From: Lactobacillus intestinalis
GTDB lineage: Bacteria > Bacillota > Bacilli > Lactobacillales > Lactobacillaceae
Length of the DNA: 64,000 bases
Assembly (NCBI RefSeq): GCF_024397795.1
Contig: NZ_CP072983.1
Location: 744,001-808,000 of the forward strand
Reading direction: 5' to 3'
Shown: positions 46,089-60,561 of the stretch, piece after piece
Layout of the letters: every line of letters starts with the position of its first letter
How positions within the stretch are numbered: position 1 is the stretch's first letter
Notes under the pieces: model-generated
The model's database searches: none
What the model saw: only the letters and a program-made list of their open reading frames with translations
What the model was told of the DNA's origin: nothing
Program-made: the position numbers and the translations under genes

Positions 46089-46937
46089 ATGAATTTAAAA
46101 CAATTACGTTACTTTTTAACTGTAGCTCAAGAAAAGCAAATTACTGCAGCCGCCAAAAGATTATATATTGCTCAGCCACCGCTTAGTTACCAGTTAAAGC
46201 AGTTAGAAAAAGAATTAGAAGTTAAGCTTTTTATTCGAACTGCTCATGGAATTGAGTTGACTGATGCAGGAAGAGAACTTGAGAGCTATGCAGAAAAAAT
46301 TTTAGATTTAGCAGAAACTGCAAAAGATCAGGTTCATAAAACGGCCCAGGGAGAATTAGGAACAATAAAAATTGGATCAGCTTCTTCTTCGGCTAATGTT
46401 TTACCTTCATCTGATTTTAAAAAACTTGCTGAATATTATCCTAATATAAATTTTGATGTTTATGAAGAAAATACTTTTGGTGTATTGGAAAAACTAGATA
46501 ATGGCACAATTGATCTGGGAATTGTAAGAACACCATTTAATCATCATGGCATTGAGAGTAAAACATTAACTAGTGAGAATATGGTAGTTGTTACTAAAGA
46601 TCAAAAATTTTTAACTCAAGGCCCAATTATCATTAAGAAACTTCAAAAAAAGCCTTTAATTATTTATCGCCGCTTTGAAGAAATCTTTAATCAAAGTTTT
46701 GCCCATGCTGGGATTAAGCCTTTTTATGCTGTAAAATGTGATGATTCACGTACAGCTATTTTGTGGGCTCAACAGGGGATGGGGTATGCTTTAGTGCCAG
46801 AAACAATTGCCCAACTTTATGCTAGAGATCAATTCGTTGTAATAAAACATAATAGCTGGAAAACTCATTTGCAACTAGTATGGCGCAAAGGGAAGAGGTC
46901 TTCATTGATTCAACGAATAATTGACTTATTTAATTAA
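46089..46937 (+). CDS. LysR-family transcriptional regulator
   Basis: The 282-residue protein has an N-terminal winged helix-turn-helix (1-60: MNLKQLRYFLTVAQ and AAAKRLYIAQPPLSYQLKQLE) and a type-2 periplasmic-binding-like effector domain (about 90-280, starting GTIKIGSASSSA). LysR proteins usually regulate a divergent gene, here the proton P-ATPase, through the 123-nt intergenic region. That target is inference only. No clear AT-palindromic T-N11-A box was confirmed by eye. Confidence 0.93.
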   Translation: MNLKQLRYFLTVAQEKQITAAAKRLYIAQPPLSYQLKQLEKELEVKLFIRTAHGIELTDAGRELESYAEKILDLAETAKDQVHKTAQGELGTIKIGSASSSANVLPSSDFKKLAEYYPNINFDVYEENTFGVLEKLDNGTIDLGIVRTPFNHHGIESKTLTSENMVVVTKDQKFLTQGPIIIKKLQKKPLIIYRRFEEIFNQSFAHAGIKPFYAVKCDDSRTAILWAQQGMGYALVPETIAQLYARDQFVVIKHNSWKTHLQLVWRKGKRSSLIQRIIDLFN

Positions 46938-46955
46938 TAATCAAAACAAAGGTAG

Positions 46956-46988
46956 AAAAAAAGAAGCTCATTACGAGCTTCTTTTTTA
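46956..46988. terminator. Bidirectional terminator between lysR gene and eno
   Basis: GAAGCTC (46963-46969) and GAGCTTC (46975-46981), with A-T extensions on both sides, lie between convergent genes. Confidence 0.85.
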
Positions 46989-47002
46989 TTAAACTAATTA
47001 AA

Positions 47003-48289
47003 TTAGTCTAAGTCAACGTTGTCTGGGAAGAATGCAAGACGTTCGCCCTTACCAAGTTCTTCTTCGATTTCAAGCAAACGGTTGTACTTTTCAACACGTT
47101 CTGAACGAGCTGGAGCACCAGTCTTCAATTGACCACCGTTGATAGCAACAGCTAAGTCAGCGATGAAAGTGTCACCAGTTTCACCTGAACGGTGAGAAAT
47201 CATAGTGTTGTAACCATTCTTACGTGAAATACGGATGGTTTCAAGAGTTTCAGTAACAGTACCGATTTGGTTCAACTTGATCAATGAAGCGTTACCAGCA
47301 CCTTCGTGAATAGCCTTCTTCAAAAGCTTAGGGTTAGTACAAATGAAGTCGTCAAGAACGATTTGGATACGGTCCTTGTGGCTAGCAGTGAACTTAACCA
47401 TACCTTCAACGTCGTTTTCGTCGTATGGGTCTTCCATAGAAATTAATTCTGGGAATTCGTCAAGCAACTTGTCGTAGTAGTCTGCTAATTCTTCATCAGT
47501 TAATACCTTACCTTCAAGGTGGTACTTACCGTCTTCCTTGTTGTAGAAGTATGAAGCAGCACAGTCACAAGCAATAGCGATATCTTCACCTGGCTTGTAA
47601 CCAGCCTTGATGATTGATTCGTGTAAAGCCTTCAAAGCTTCTTCTGAGTTCTTCATGTTAGGAGCGAAACCACCTTCGTCACCTAAACCAGTTTCGTAAC
47701 CCATGTCTTCAAGAACTTTCTTCAAAGTGTGGTATACGTTAACGATCTTTTCAAAACCATCACGGAATGAAGTCTTAGCAACTGGAGTGATCATGAATTC
47801 TTGAATGTCGATACCGTTGTCTGCGTGTTCACCACCGTTGATAACGTTGTGGAAAGTTTGTGGCATTTCAAGGTCAGTACCGCCAAGGTAACGGTATAAA
47901 GGTTGGTTAGTATCCTTAGCAGCTGCAACTGCAGTAGCCATAGATACACCTAAAATAGCGTTAGCACCAAGACGACCCTTGTTTGGAGTACCATCTAAAG
48001 CGATCATAACAGCGTCAATGTTTGCTTGGTCATGTGGGTCTAAGCCCTTCAAAGCATCGTTAATTTCAGTGTTAACGTTGTTAACAGCCTTCATAACGCC
48101 CTTACCACCAAGACGTGAACCACCGTCACGTAATTCAACGGCTTCGTTTTCACCAGTTGAAGCACCTGAAGGAACTTCAGCCTTACCTACAACACCGTTT
48201 GAAAGGGTAACGTGAACTTCAACAGTTGGGTTACCACGTGAGTCAAAAATTTCAAGTGCATGAACATTTTCAATGACTGATTTTAACAT
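47003..48289 (-). CDS. eno: Enolase
   Basis: Enolase converts 2-phosphoglycerate to phosphoenolpyruvate in glycolysis; in lactobacilli it is also found on the cell surface. The 428-residue protein has HALEIFDSRGNPTVEV at the start, the VGLGDEGGFAPN-like stretch (TGLGDEGGFAPN), the metal-ligand region SMEDPYDENDVEG and the signature SLIKLNQIGTVTETL followed by SHRSGETGDTFIADLAV. The start ATG at 48289 has AGGAGG 7 nt upstream. Codons are of the highly expressed type. A cre-like site lies upstream of its promoter. Confidence 0.98.
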   Translation of the reverse strand: MLKSVIENVHALEIFDSRGNPTVEVHVTLSNGVVGKAEVPSGASTGENEAVELRDGGSRLGGKGVMKAVNNVNTEINDALKGLDPHDQANIDAVMIALDGTPNKGRLGANAILGVSMATAVAAAKDTNQPLYRYLGGTDLEMPQTFHNVINGGEHADNGIDIQEFMITPVAKTSFRDGFEKIVNVYHTLKKVLEDMGYETGLGDEGGFAPNMKNSEEALKALHESIIKAGYKPGEDIAIACDCAASYFYNKEDGKYHLEGKVLTDEELADYYDKLLDEFPELISMEDPYDENDVEGMVKFTASHKDRIQIVLDDFICTNPKLLKKAIHEGAGNASLIKLNQIGTVTETLETIRISRKNGYNTMISHRSGETGDTFIADLAVAINGGQLKTGAPARSERVEKYNRLLEIEEELGKGERLAFFPDNVDLD

Positions 48290-48374
48290 CAAAAAACCTC
48301 CTAAAATATGTATGACATCATACCGGTTTAAAGTATAACATCATCTCAGAGCTATTTGCTCTTTTACACTTCAA

Positions 48375-48403
48375 ATTTTAGCTTAACTTTGTGATTGTGT
48401 AAA
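48375..48403 (-). promoter_or_regulatory. Promoter of eno
   Basis: On the minus strand, TTTACA (48403-48398) and TAAAAT (48380-48375) have 17 nt spacing. A second extended -10, TGT-TATACT, lies nearer the gene (48337-48332). Confidence 0.6.
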
Positions 48404-48407
48404 CATA

Positions 48408-48422
48408 TGAAAGCGCTTTACA
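48408..48422. promoter_or_regulatory. cre-like CcpA site between eno and degV
   Basis: TGAAAGCGCTTTACA contains the palindromic core AAAGCGCTTT, close to the cre consensus. It lies just upstream of the eno -35, a position typical of CcpA activation, and about 50 nt upstream of the degV promoter. Confidence 0.65.
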
Positions 48423-48468
48423 TTTTAAAAATTAATTAAGTGGCTTTTCTCTCACCTTTAATTAGCTA

Positions 48469-48474
48469 TATAAT
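48469..48474 (+). promoter_or_regulatory. -10 element of the degV promoter
   Basis: TATAAT at 48469-48474 lies about 45 nt before the degV start. A -35 is not obvious. Confidence 0.45.
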
Positions 48475-48519
48475 ATACATATGAACAAATAGTACATGAT
48501 TAATTAAGGAATTTAGCTT

Positions 48520-49353
48520 ATGGAAGAAATAAAATTAATTTTAGATTCAAGCTCTAATCAAGAAACTAATCCTGCTAAAAATATACAAATTGTGCCACTC
48601 ACTATTTCATTTAATGGTAAAGAGTACCGAGATGATCAAAACTTAAATATCAAGGACTTTTTAGAGGATATGTCCAATAATAATGTGGCCGGGAAAAGTT
48701 CGTGCCCAAGCATTCAAGAATGGCTAGATGCTTTAAAGGGGACTAAAAGAGCTATTATTCTTACATTAACTAGTGGAATGAGTGGAAGCTACTCATCAGC
48801 TTTACAAGCTAAGGCAATGTATGAGGAAAAGAATCCTACTAGTAAAGTAATCGTGGTCGATACAAGATCAGCTGGCCCAGAGTTAACGGTTATTTTACAT
48901 GGGATTGAAGATATGATCAAAGGTAAAGTTCGATTTGTCGATTTAGAAGAAAAAATTGCCCAATATCGTACCCAAACCCATCTTTTATTTGTATTACAAT
49001 CGCTTCATAATTTAGCTCTTAATGGTCGCGTTTCTAATGCAGTTGCTAAAGTGGCCGGCATGTTAAATATTAAAATCGTCGGTACTGCTAGTAAAGATGG
49101 AAAACTAGAACCTCTTGGTAAAGTTCGAGGGATGAAACGAGCAATTAAAGATCTCGTGAAAAAGATGAAGGAAATGAATTACCAGGGTGGCGAGGTAATT
49201 ATTGACCATTGCGAAAATCAAAAAGATGCTGATACATTGAAAGCTAAAATCTTAGAGCTCTTTCCAGATGCAAAAGTTACTGTTCGACCAATGAGAGGCT
49301 TATGTAGTTTTTATGCAGAAGAGGGCGGCTTAATGGTTGGTTTTCACGAATAA
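48520..49353 (+). CDS. DegV-family fatty-acid binding protein
   Basis: DegV proteins bind a fatty acid and act with fatty-acid kinase FakA to feed exogenous fatty acids into phospholipids (FakB role). The 277-residue protein has the N-terminal LILDSSSNQ, the SCPSIQEW segment with TLTSGMSGSYSSALQAK (about 88-104) and a C-terminal domain with the LNGRVSN stretch. No fakA gene lies nearby, so the partner is elsewhere. A GGAA-type ribosome site precedes the ATG. Confidence 0.9.
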   Translation: MEEIKLILDSSSNQETNPAKNIQIVPLTISFNGKEYRDDQNLNIKDFLEDMSNNNVAGKSSCPSIQEWLDALKGTKRAIILTLTSGMSGSYSSALQAKAMYEEKNPTSKVIVVDTRSAGPELTVILHGIEDMIKGKVRFVDLEEKIAQYRTQTHLLFVLQSLHNLALNGRVSNAVAKVAGMLNIKIVGTASKDGKLEPLGKVRGMKRAIKDLVKKMKEMNYQGGEVIIDHCENQKDADTLKAKILELFPDAKVTVRPMRGLCSFYAEEGGLMVGFHE

Positions 49354-49355
49354 AC

Positions 49356-49386
49356 AAAAAAGACGTCTGTTAAAAGACGTCTTTTC
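49356..49386. terminator. Bidirectional terminator between degV and PAP2 genes
   Basis: AGACGTCT (49361-49368) and AGACGTCT (49375-49382) form a self-complementary stem with A and T tracts outside. Confidence 0.85.
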
Positions 49387-49963
49387 ATATTGCTAAAAAT
49401 ATTTGTTGTGAAATACTAAAGCAGAAAATTGCTAAGCTAGTTGCTCCTAGAATATCAGAAGGATAGTGGGCTTTTAGACTGAGTCGAGAAATAACTACCA
49501 TTAACCAAATAATTAGTAATCCAATAGTAAAGCCGCTTCCCAGTTCTTTCCCAAACAATTGTAGCAAGATAAGAGCCATGGTTGTTGCCCCTAAAACGTG
49601 ACCGCTTGGGAAACTATATCCATCTTCTAAGGCAGAGTGTTTGTAGGGACGTTGTCGATGAACAGATTTTTTTAAAATAATACCTACAAGATCAGTGAAT
49701 CCTAAGGTAGCTAGTACCCATAAAGCTGTGATATTGCGTTCTTCATTAATTAATAAACTAGCTAATAAAACTGCCCATACTACCATTAATTTTGGATCGT
49801 TTAAAAATGCAATTACTTGCCATTTAAAGCCATCTCGTTTGTGAACTAGCTTGTGATGAAGCCAATGATCGTAAAGATTAAAACGGCGAGAATTTTTAAC
49901 AGCATAGATAAGCATTAATAAAACGATTGCAGAAAATAATACAATCCAACTATTTATGTTCAA
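49385..49963 (-). CDS. PAP2-family membrane phosphatase
   Basis: This 192-residue membrane protein has about five helices and the PAP2 motifs in order: KKSVHRQRP (KX6RP), SFPSGH and SRLSLKAHYPSDILGA (SRX5HX3D). By family it dephosphorylates lipid phosphates such as undecaprenyl diphosphate, phosphatidate or phosphatidylglycerophosphate on the outer face of the membrane. The exact substrate is unknown. It starts with TTG (minus strand, 49963), with a GAGGAA site about 10 nt upstream. Confidence 0.9.
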   Translation of the reverse strand: MNINSWIVLFSAIVLLMLIYAVKNSRRFNLYDHWLHHKLVHKRDGFKWQVIAFLNDPKLMVVWAVLLASLLINEERNITALWVLATLGFTDLVGIILKKSVHRQRPYKHSALEDGYSFPSGHVLGATTMALILLQLFGKELGSGFTIGLLIIWLMVVISRLSLKAHYPSDILGATSLAIFCFSISQQIFLAI

Positions 49964-50059
49964 TTCAGTTCGTTCCTCATCTATAGATTTTGATATTTAT
50001 CACAAGTATTGTAGCAGTAAAAATGGGGTTTGACACTTGTCTTGAGCAAAACTTAACAA

Positions 50060-51040
50060 TTAGTTTTCACGATTAAATTCAACTTTGTCTTCGATTGGAT
50101 AAATAATTAAATCATCTTTTTCAAGGTCTTCTTTGTTCATATTGACTTCTGTAATTTGTCTTTGATTATAGGTGGTGTAGTAGAAGAGTCCTTTTTCAAG
50201 GTTAGTGCAGTCAGAATAAATAGTATATTCAAAACTGTTAGGGCCAACTTCATCTAAGCCTTTAGGTTGTTCAACAGCATGAAGGATGTGGAAGTAATTA
50301 TTGACGTTGTCGGCTTCGTTATCGGCTGCGGGAGCATTAGATTTAGTGAAAAGAGCTCTGACAAAACGAGATTCAGAATCCATCCCACCTGGTAAATTGT
50401 GAGAACCGAGTCCACGACTGTATAAATCAAAGTTAACTTTATCTGAGAATCTGTTAGTTGGCATCTTAGGTGAAACATCAGCATAATTGTTTAAGTTGAA
50501 TAATTGCTTAGGGAAAGGTGGATTATTAGTTAAAGTTCCAACTGGGTTGTCATAAACATGCAGACCGTCTTTATCAGATTCAATAACGATTGATTTACCA
50601 CTCTTGTCGGCTATGAGCCAGTGAAGAGGAGAAAGAGGTAATTTTTCACTAAAGTTAATATGTACAAGATGAATACGATCAATTAGCTTTTTAGCTTCAT
50701 CTAAATTAGCGCATTGACCTAAAATCCAAGGAATAAATTCAAATGGTGAAATATTGTCTTTGCCCTCTTCTTCTTTTTCAGGATAGTAAGCATTGCCAGC
50801 ATAGTTAAGACCGGCCATTCCTAGGCCTTTTTCATTAGCGGCATCAAAGTAAAGAGGATAATCATCTCTGACTGCCGAAATTCCTACCATAGCATAGTGT
50901 GTAGTAATAGTTGGCATTTTACGAAACTTAAATTCATAATTTCTTGGGGTAACTACTACTTGTTGGCCAAATGACATTTCGTAGTCAAAATTACGGCCGA
51001 AATAATGGTCATTGGGACTGAAAATAATTGAAGTACACAT
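50060..51040 (-). CDS. bsh: Bile salt hydrolase (choloylglycine hydrolase family)
   Basis: The 326-residue Ntn-hydrolase cleaves the amide bond of glycine- or taurine-conjugated bile salts. After loss of Met1, Cys2 becomes the N-terminal nucleophile. Arg16 and Asp19 (FGRNFD), Asn83 in LNYAGNAYY, Asn172 or 173 in GTLTNNP and Arg225 in SESRFVRA match the active-site set. Penicillin V acylases share this fold, but the LNYAGNA and TLTNNPPF blocks favour bile salt hydrolase. It has its own promoter at 51080-51108. This is typical of gut lactobacilli and points to a gut habitat. Confidence 0.9.
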   Translation of the reverse strand: MCTSIIFSPNDHYFGRNFDYEMSFGQQVVVTPRNYEFKFRKMPTITTHYAMVGISAVRDDYPLYFDAANEKGLGMAGLNYAGNAYYPEKEEEGKDNISPFEFIPWILGQCANLDEAKKLIDRIHLVHINFSEKLPLSPLHWLIADKSGKSIVIESDKDGLHVYDNPVGTLTNNPPFPKQLFNLNNYADVSPKMPTNRFSDKVNFDLYSRGLGSHNLPGGMDSESRFVRALFTKSNAPAADNEADNVNNYFHILHAVEQPKGLDEVGPNSFEYTIYSDCTNLEKGLFYYTTYNQRQITEVNMNKEDLEKDDLIIYPIEDKVEFNREN

Positions 51041-51079
51041 AATAAAAGACCTCTTTTTCTCATATACTGTTTTTCTTTT

Positions 51080-51108
51080 AGAATAGACTTTATGTAAATT
51101 GGTTGCAA
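51080..51108 (-). promoter_or_regulatory. Promoter of bsh
   Basis: On the minus strand, TTGCAA (51108-51103) and TATTCT (51085-51080) with 17 nt spacing lie 40 nt before the start codon. Confidence 0.6.
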
Positions 51109-51147
51109 GAAAAGTGTGCTAGTTTTGTTTACCTTTTTAAAATTAAT

Positions 51148-51156
51148 TGCTATAAT
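51148..51156 (+). promoter_or_regulatory. Extended -10 promoter of tRNA-Ser
   Basis: TGC-TATAAT (51148-51156) ends 12 nt before the tRNA 5' end. Confidence 0.65.
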
Positions 51157-51168
51157 TAAATAAGTTCT

Positions 51169-51257
51169 GGAGAGTTGGCAGAGTGGTAATGCACCGGACT
51201 CGAAATCCGGCGAACCAAGTTTTCCTTGGCGCGCAGGTTCAAATCCTGTACTCTCCT
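51169..51257 (+). tRNA. tRNA-Ser (anticodon CGA)
   Basis: The acceptor stem GGAGAGT pairs with ACTCTCC. The anticodon arm is CCGGA-CTCGAAA-TCCGG with anticodon CGA, reading UCG serine codons. A long variable arm (AACCAAGTTTTCCTTGG) marks a class II tRNA, and the T arm has GGTTCAAATCC. CCA is not encoded, and the base after the acceptor stem is T. The 411-nt gap between bsh and lacS (51041-51451) holds this gene, its promoter and terminator, the bsh promoter and the lac operators. Confidence 0.97.
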
Positions 51258-51278
51258 TAGGTTATATAGTTATCTGGA

Positions 51279-51310
51279 AATAGGGATGCACAACATGCAT
51301 CCCTATTTTT
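51279..51310 (+). terminator. Terminator after tRNA-Ser
   Basis: AATAGGGATGCA (51279-51290) pairs perfectly with TGCATCCCTATT (51296-51307) and is followed by T's. Confidence 0.9.
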
Positions 51311-51374
51311 GTTTACTAAAATAAAAATGCTTATTTATAGCTGCTTTATCCTCTTTTCAATAAATATGTTTTTA

Positions 51375-51387
51375 TTAGTTTTACTAA
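51375..51387. promoter_or_regulatory. lac operator candidate O1
   Basis: TTAGT-TTT-ACTAA is a perfect inverted repeat upstream of the lacS -35. A related sequence occurs at the promoter and before the lacI-type gene. Confidence 0.55.
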
Positions 51388-51392
51388 AATCA

Positions 51393-51421
51393 TAGACATA
51401 TTTAGTAAAACATAGTAAGAT
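51393..51421 (+). promoter_or_regulatory. lacS promoter with overlapping operator-like sequence O2
   Basis: TAGACA (51393-51398) and TAAGAT (51416-51421) are 17 nt apart. TTAGTAAAAC (51402-51411), a match to one strand of O1, lies in the spacer, a position fitting repression. Confidence 0.5.
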
Positions 51422-51451
51422 GAAATCGGAATCAAGAAAAGAGGAAATGCC

Positions 51452-56357
<4,906 letters not shown>

Positions 56358-56360
56358 TGT

Positions 56361-57418
<1,058 letters not shown>

Positions 57419-57422
57419 TATT

Positions 57423-57460
57423 AAGACCAGTTTTGATTTTTTCAAAATTGGTCTTTTTCT
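57423..57460 (+). terminator. Terminator after lacR
   Basis: AAGACCAGTTTTGA (57423-57436) pairs with TCAAAATTGGTCTT (57442-57455), with one mismatch, before a T tract. Confidence 0.85.
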
Positions 57461-57465
57461 TACTC

Positions 57466-57494
57466 TTGCCAAAAAATCTCGACATATATAAAAT
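57466..57494 (+). promoter_or_regulatory. Promoter of the amino acid permease gene
   Basis: TTGCCA (57466-57471) and TAAAAT (57489-57494) have 17 nt spacing. Confidence 0.5.
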
Positions 57495-57548
57495 GTTAGA
57501 AGATGTTGAATAGAAAGGAAAAAACATAGCAAAAAAGGGAAGAGAATA

Positions 57549-58937
57549 ATGAAACAGAAGAACACAGCACCGCAATTGAAAAGAACGATGACTGCGGGCC
57601 AGATGGAAATGATTTCGCTTGGAGGGGCCATTGGTGTTGGACTTTTTATGGGGTCTACCTCAACGATTAAATGGACAGGTCCCTCAGTATTATTAGCTTA
57701 CATGTTTGTAGGATTGATTTTGTATATTGTCATGCGAGCTTTGGGAGAAATGCTATACATTAATCCGGGAACAGGTTCGTTTGCTGATTATGCAACAGAG
57801 TATGTTCATCCATTGGCGGGATATTTGGCCGAATGGGCTAACGTCTTTGAATATATTGTTGTTGGAATGTCCGAAGTGGTAGCAGCTACGGAGTATTTGA
57901 AGTATTGGTGGCCGAATATCAGTGTTTTATGGAGTGGAATTATAATTATTGCCTTTCTGCTCTTAGCTAACTTAGCCAGTGCTAAAGCATACGCTTCACT
58001 AGAATTTTGGTTTGCGATGATTAAAGTTGTTACTATTATCTTGATGATTATCCTTGGATTTATCGTGATCTTTTTTGGGATAGGAAATGGCGGAAAACCA
58101 ACTGGATTTAGTAATTTGTGGTCCCATGGAGGATTTTTTACCGGAGGAGTTAAAGGATTCTTCTTCTCCATGTCAATTATTGTAGGTTCTTATGAAGGGA
58201 TTGAACTTTTAGGAATTTCTGCTGGGGAAGTTGCCAATCCTCAAAAAGCCATTGTAAAGAGTGTAAAATCAGTTTTACTTCGAATTTTGATCTTTTATGT
58301 AGGAGCAATTTTTGTAATTGTTACTATTTATCCATGGGATAAGCTTGATAGTTTAGGTTCTCCATTTGTAACTACTTTTGCTAAAGTAGGAATTACAGCA
58401 GCGGCTTCAATTATTAACTTTGTTGTTTTAACAGCGGCACTTTCAGGAGCCAATTCCGGAATTTATTCTTCAAGTAGAATGCTCTTTAAACTATCTCATG
58501 ATGGGGATGCACCGAAGACTTTTAAGCATATTTCTAAGAGAATTGTTCCTGATCGAGCAATTATGGGGATTTCAGGAGGAATCTTTATTGGGTTTATTTT
58601 GAATGTAATAGCTTCACAGTTTAATCATTCAGCTTCTGATTTATTTGTAGTTGTCTTCAGTTCATCTGTTCTCCCAGGAATGATTCCTTGGTTTGTAATT
58701 TTATTAGCTGAGTTGAAATTTAGAAGCAACAACGCAGAAACAATGGAAAATCATCCATTTAAATTGCCACTTTATCCATTTTCTAACTACTTTGCTTTTG
58801 TAATGCTATTAGTAATTGTTTTATTCATGTTTATCAATCCTGATACCCGAATTTCCGTTACTGTGGGATTATTAGTATTGGTAGTGGCAACTATTGTGTA
58901 CTTAGTTCGTCATCGCAAGGAAAACACAAAATCTTGA
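57549..58937 (+). CDS. APC-superfamily amino acid permease
   Basis: The 462-residue protein has twelve membrane segments and the amino acid transporter (AAT) family N-terminus QMEMISLGGAIGVGLFMGS, followed by MRALGEMLYINPGTGSFADYA. It resembles GABA, proline or aromatic amino acid permeases; the substrate cannot be read from sequence. It has its own promoter and stands between lacR and thyA, with no operon partner. An AAGGGAAGAG ribosome site precedes the ATG. Confidence 0.88.
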   Translation: MKQKNTAPQLKRTMTAGQMEMISLGGAIGVGLFMGSTSTIKWTGPSVLLAYMFVGLILYIVMRALGEMLYINPGTGSFADYATEYVHPLAGYLAEWANVFEYIVVGMSEVVAATEYLKYWWPNISVLWSGIIIIAFLLLANLASAKAYASLEFWFAMIKVVTIILMIILGFIVIFFGIGNGGKPTGFSNLWSHGGFFTGGVKGFFFSMSIIVGSYEGIELLGISAGEVANPQKAIVKSVKSVLLRILIFYVGAIFVIVTIYPWDKLDSLGSPFVTTFAKVGITAAASIINFVVLTAALSGANSGIYSSSRMLFKLSHDGDAPKTFKHISKRIVPDRAIMGISGGIFIGFILNVIASQFNHSASDLFVVVFSSSVLPGMIPWFVILLAELKFRSNNAETMENHPFKLPLYPFSNYFAFVMLLVIVLFMFINPDTRISVTVGLLVLVVATIVYLVRHRKENTKS

Positions 58938-59006
58938 GTTTGGTATTATCTTAATCATCAATATGTGGTAGTCTAAGGTTTATCATCTTAGAAAGGAAAC
59001 ATATTG

Positions 59007-59963
59007 ATGGCAATTCTAGAACAACCATATTTAGATCTTTTAAATAAAATAATGACTACCGGTCATGATAAAAGTGACCGAACTAAAACAGGTACTCGCA
59101 GTTTATTTGGTGCGCAGATGAGGTTTAATCTTGCAGAAGGCTTTCCAATTTTAACTACTAAGCGGGTACCTTTTGGTTTAATTAAGAGTGAATTGCTCTG
59201 GTTCTTACGAGGAGATACAAATATTAAATTTTTACTTGAACATAACAACCACATTTGGGACGAGTGGGCTTTTAAAAATTGGATCCAAAGTCCTGCTTAT
59301 GAGGGTCCGGATATGACAGACTTTGGGTTACGTGTTCAAAGTGAGCCTGAATTTAAAAAGATTTATCAGGCAGAAATGAAAAAGTTTGATGAGCGAATTT
59401 TAAACGATGATGATTTTGCGCAAAAATACGGCAACTTGGGTAATGTTTATGGAGCACAATGGCGGCACTGGGAAAAGCGCGATGGTAGTTTTATCGACCA
59501 AATTCAAAATGTGGTTGATCAAATTAAAACTACTCCCGACTCAAGAAGAATGATTGTGACTGCATGGAATCCTGAAGATGTGCCAAATAGTGCTCTTCCT
59601 CCATGTCATGTAATGTTTCAATTTTATGTGGTTGATAATAAGTTGAGTGTTCAACTTTACCAACGTTCGGGTGATATGTTTTTAGGAGTTCCATTTAATA
59701 TTGCAAGCTACTCATTGCTTTTACATTTGATTGCGCGCGAAACTGGTCTCGAAGTGGGCGAATTTGTTCATACTTTGGGGGATGCACACATTTATGATAA
59801 TCACTTTGATCAAGTAAAAGAGCTTCTAGCTAATAAACCATACGATTCTCCTCAATTATGGTTAAATCCAGATAAGAAAAATATCATGGACTTTGAAATG
59901 GAAGATATTAAATTAATTGGTTATCACCATCATCAAACTATCAAGGCGCCAGTGGCGGTATAG
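59007..59963 (+). CDS. thyA: Thymidylate synthase
   Basis: ThyA methylates dUMP to dTMP using methylene-tetrahydrofolate. The 318-residue protein is the long, L. casei-type form with an extra segment of about 50 residues (roughly 85-140). The catalytic Cys (about 200) lies in [10 protein letters not shown], and [17 protein letters not shown] follows. ATG 59007 has AAAGGA upstream; an in-frame TTG one codon earlier is unlikely. dfrA follows after 8 nt, coupling dTMP synthesis with folate recycling. Confidence 0.97.
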   Translation: MAILEQPYLDLLNKIMTTGHDKSDRTKTGTRSLFGAQMRFNLAEGFPILTTKRVPFGLIKSELLWFLRGDTNIKFLLEHNNHIWDEWAFKNWIQSPAYEGPDMTDFGLRVQSEPEFKKIYQAEMKKFDERILNDDDFAQKYGNLGNVYGAQWRHWEKRDGSFIDQIQNVVDQIKTTPDSRRMIVTAWNPEDVPNSALPPCHVMFQFYVVDNKLSVQLYQRSGDMFLGVPFNIASYSLLLHLIARETGLEVGEFVHTLGDAHIYDNHFDQVKELLANKPYDSPQLWLNPDKKNIMDFEMEDIKLIGYHHHQTIKAPVAV

Positions 59964-59971
59964 GTGAAAAA

Positions 59972-60478
59972 ATGATTGAATTTGTTTGGGCAGAAGATAA
60001 TAAGCATGCAATTGGCTATAAAAATCATTTGCCATGGCATTTACCAGCTGATTTAAAGCATTTTAAAAACTTAACGATGGGCCATCCTATGATTATGGGG
60101 CGCAAGACTTTTACTAGTTTGCCGAAAGTTCTTCCCGGACGTCAGCATCTTGTGTTAACGCATGATCAACAATTAATTGAGCAATACCGAGATGATGAAC
60201 GTGTGACTTTCTTTACCTCAATTGATGATTTGAAGTCTTTCGTTGATCAAAATCCAGAAACCTGTTTTTGTGCAATTGGTGGGGTTTCAATTTTTGAACT
60301 TCTAGCAGATAAAGTCGACATTTTAGAGAAAACGCTCATTTATGAGAAGTTTAAAGCTGATACTTTTATGCCAGAAATTGATTATTCAAAGTTTGAATTA
60401 ATTAATAAGGAAGATCATCAAATCGATGATCAAAATCATTATCCATATACCTATTTTACTTACAAACGGAAACAATAA
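59972..60478 (+). CDS. dfrA: Dihydrofolate reductase
   Basis: DHFR regenerates tetrahydrofolate from the dihydrofolate made by ThyA. The 168-residue protein has the active-site LPWHLPADLKHFK with Asp27, MGRKTFTSLPKVLPGR for NADPH binding and GGVSIFELL near 110. A weak GGTG ribosome site overlaps the end of thyA. The thyA-dfrA pair is conserved. The N-terminal VWAEDNKHAIG is a variant of the usual xAxDxxxxIG; no known resistance substitution can be judged by eye. Confidence 0.95.
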   Translation: MIEFVWAEDNKHAIGYKNHLPWHLPADLKHFKNLTMGHPMIMGRKTFTSLPKVLPGRQHLVLTHDQQLIEQYRDDERVTFFTSIDDLKSFVDQNPETCFCAIGGVSIFELLADKVDILEKTLIYEKFKADTFMPEIDYSKFELINKEDHQIDDQNHYPYTYFTYKRKQ

Positions 60479-60561
60479 GGAAGCATTAAAAATGTCGCTG
60501 TTAGGCGAGATTTTTTGATAAATTAGGTATAATTAATCAAAAAACTTTTAGGATTGATCAT

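Noticed and set aside
51093..51109. cre-like sequence upstream of bsh
   Set aside because: It lacks the central CG of the cre consensus and overlaps the predicted bsh -35 only by chance.
51169..51257. Prophage or integrative element attachment site at tRNA-Ser
   Set aside because: No integrase gene and no duplicated tRNA 3' end were seen within the window.
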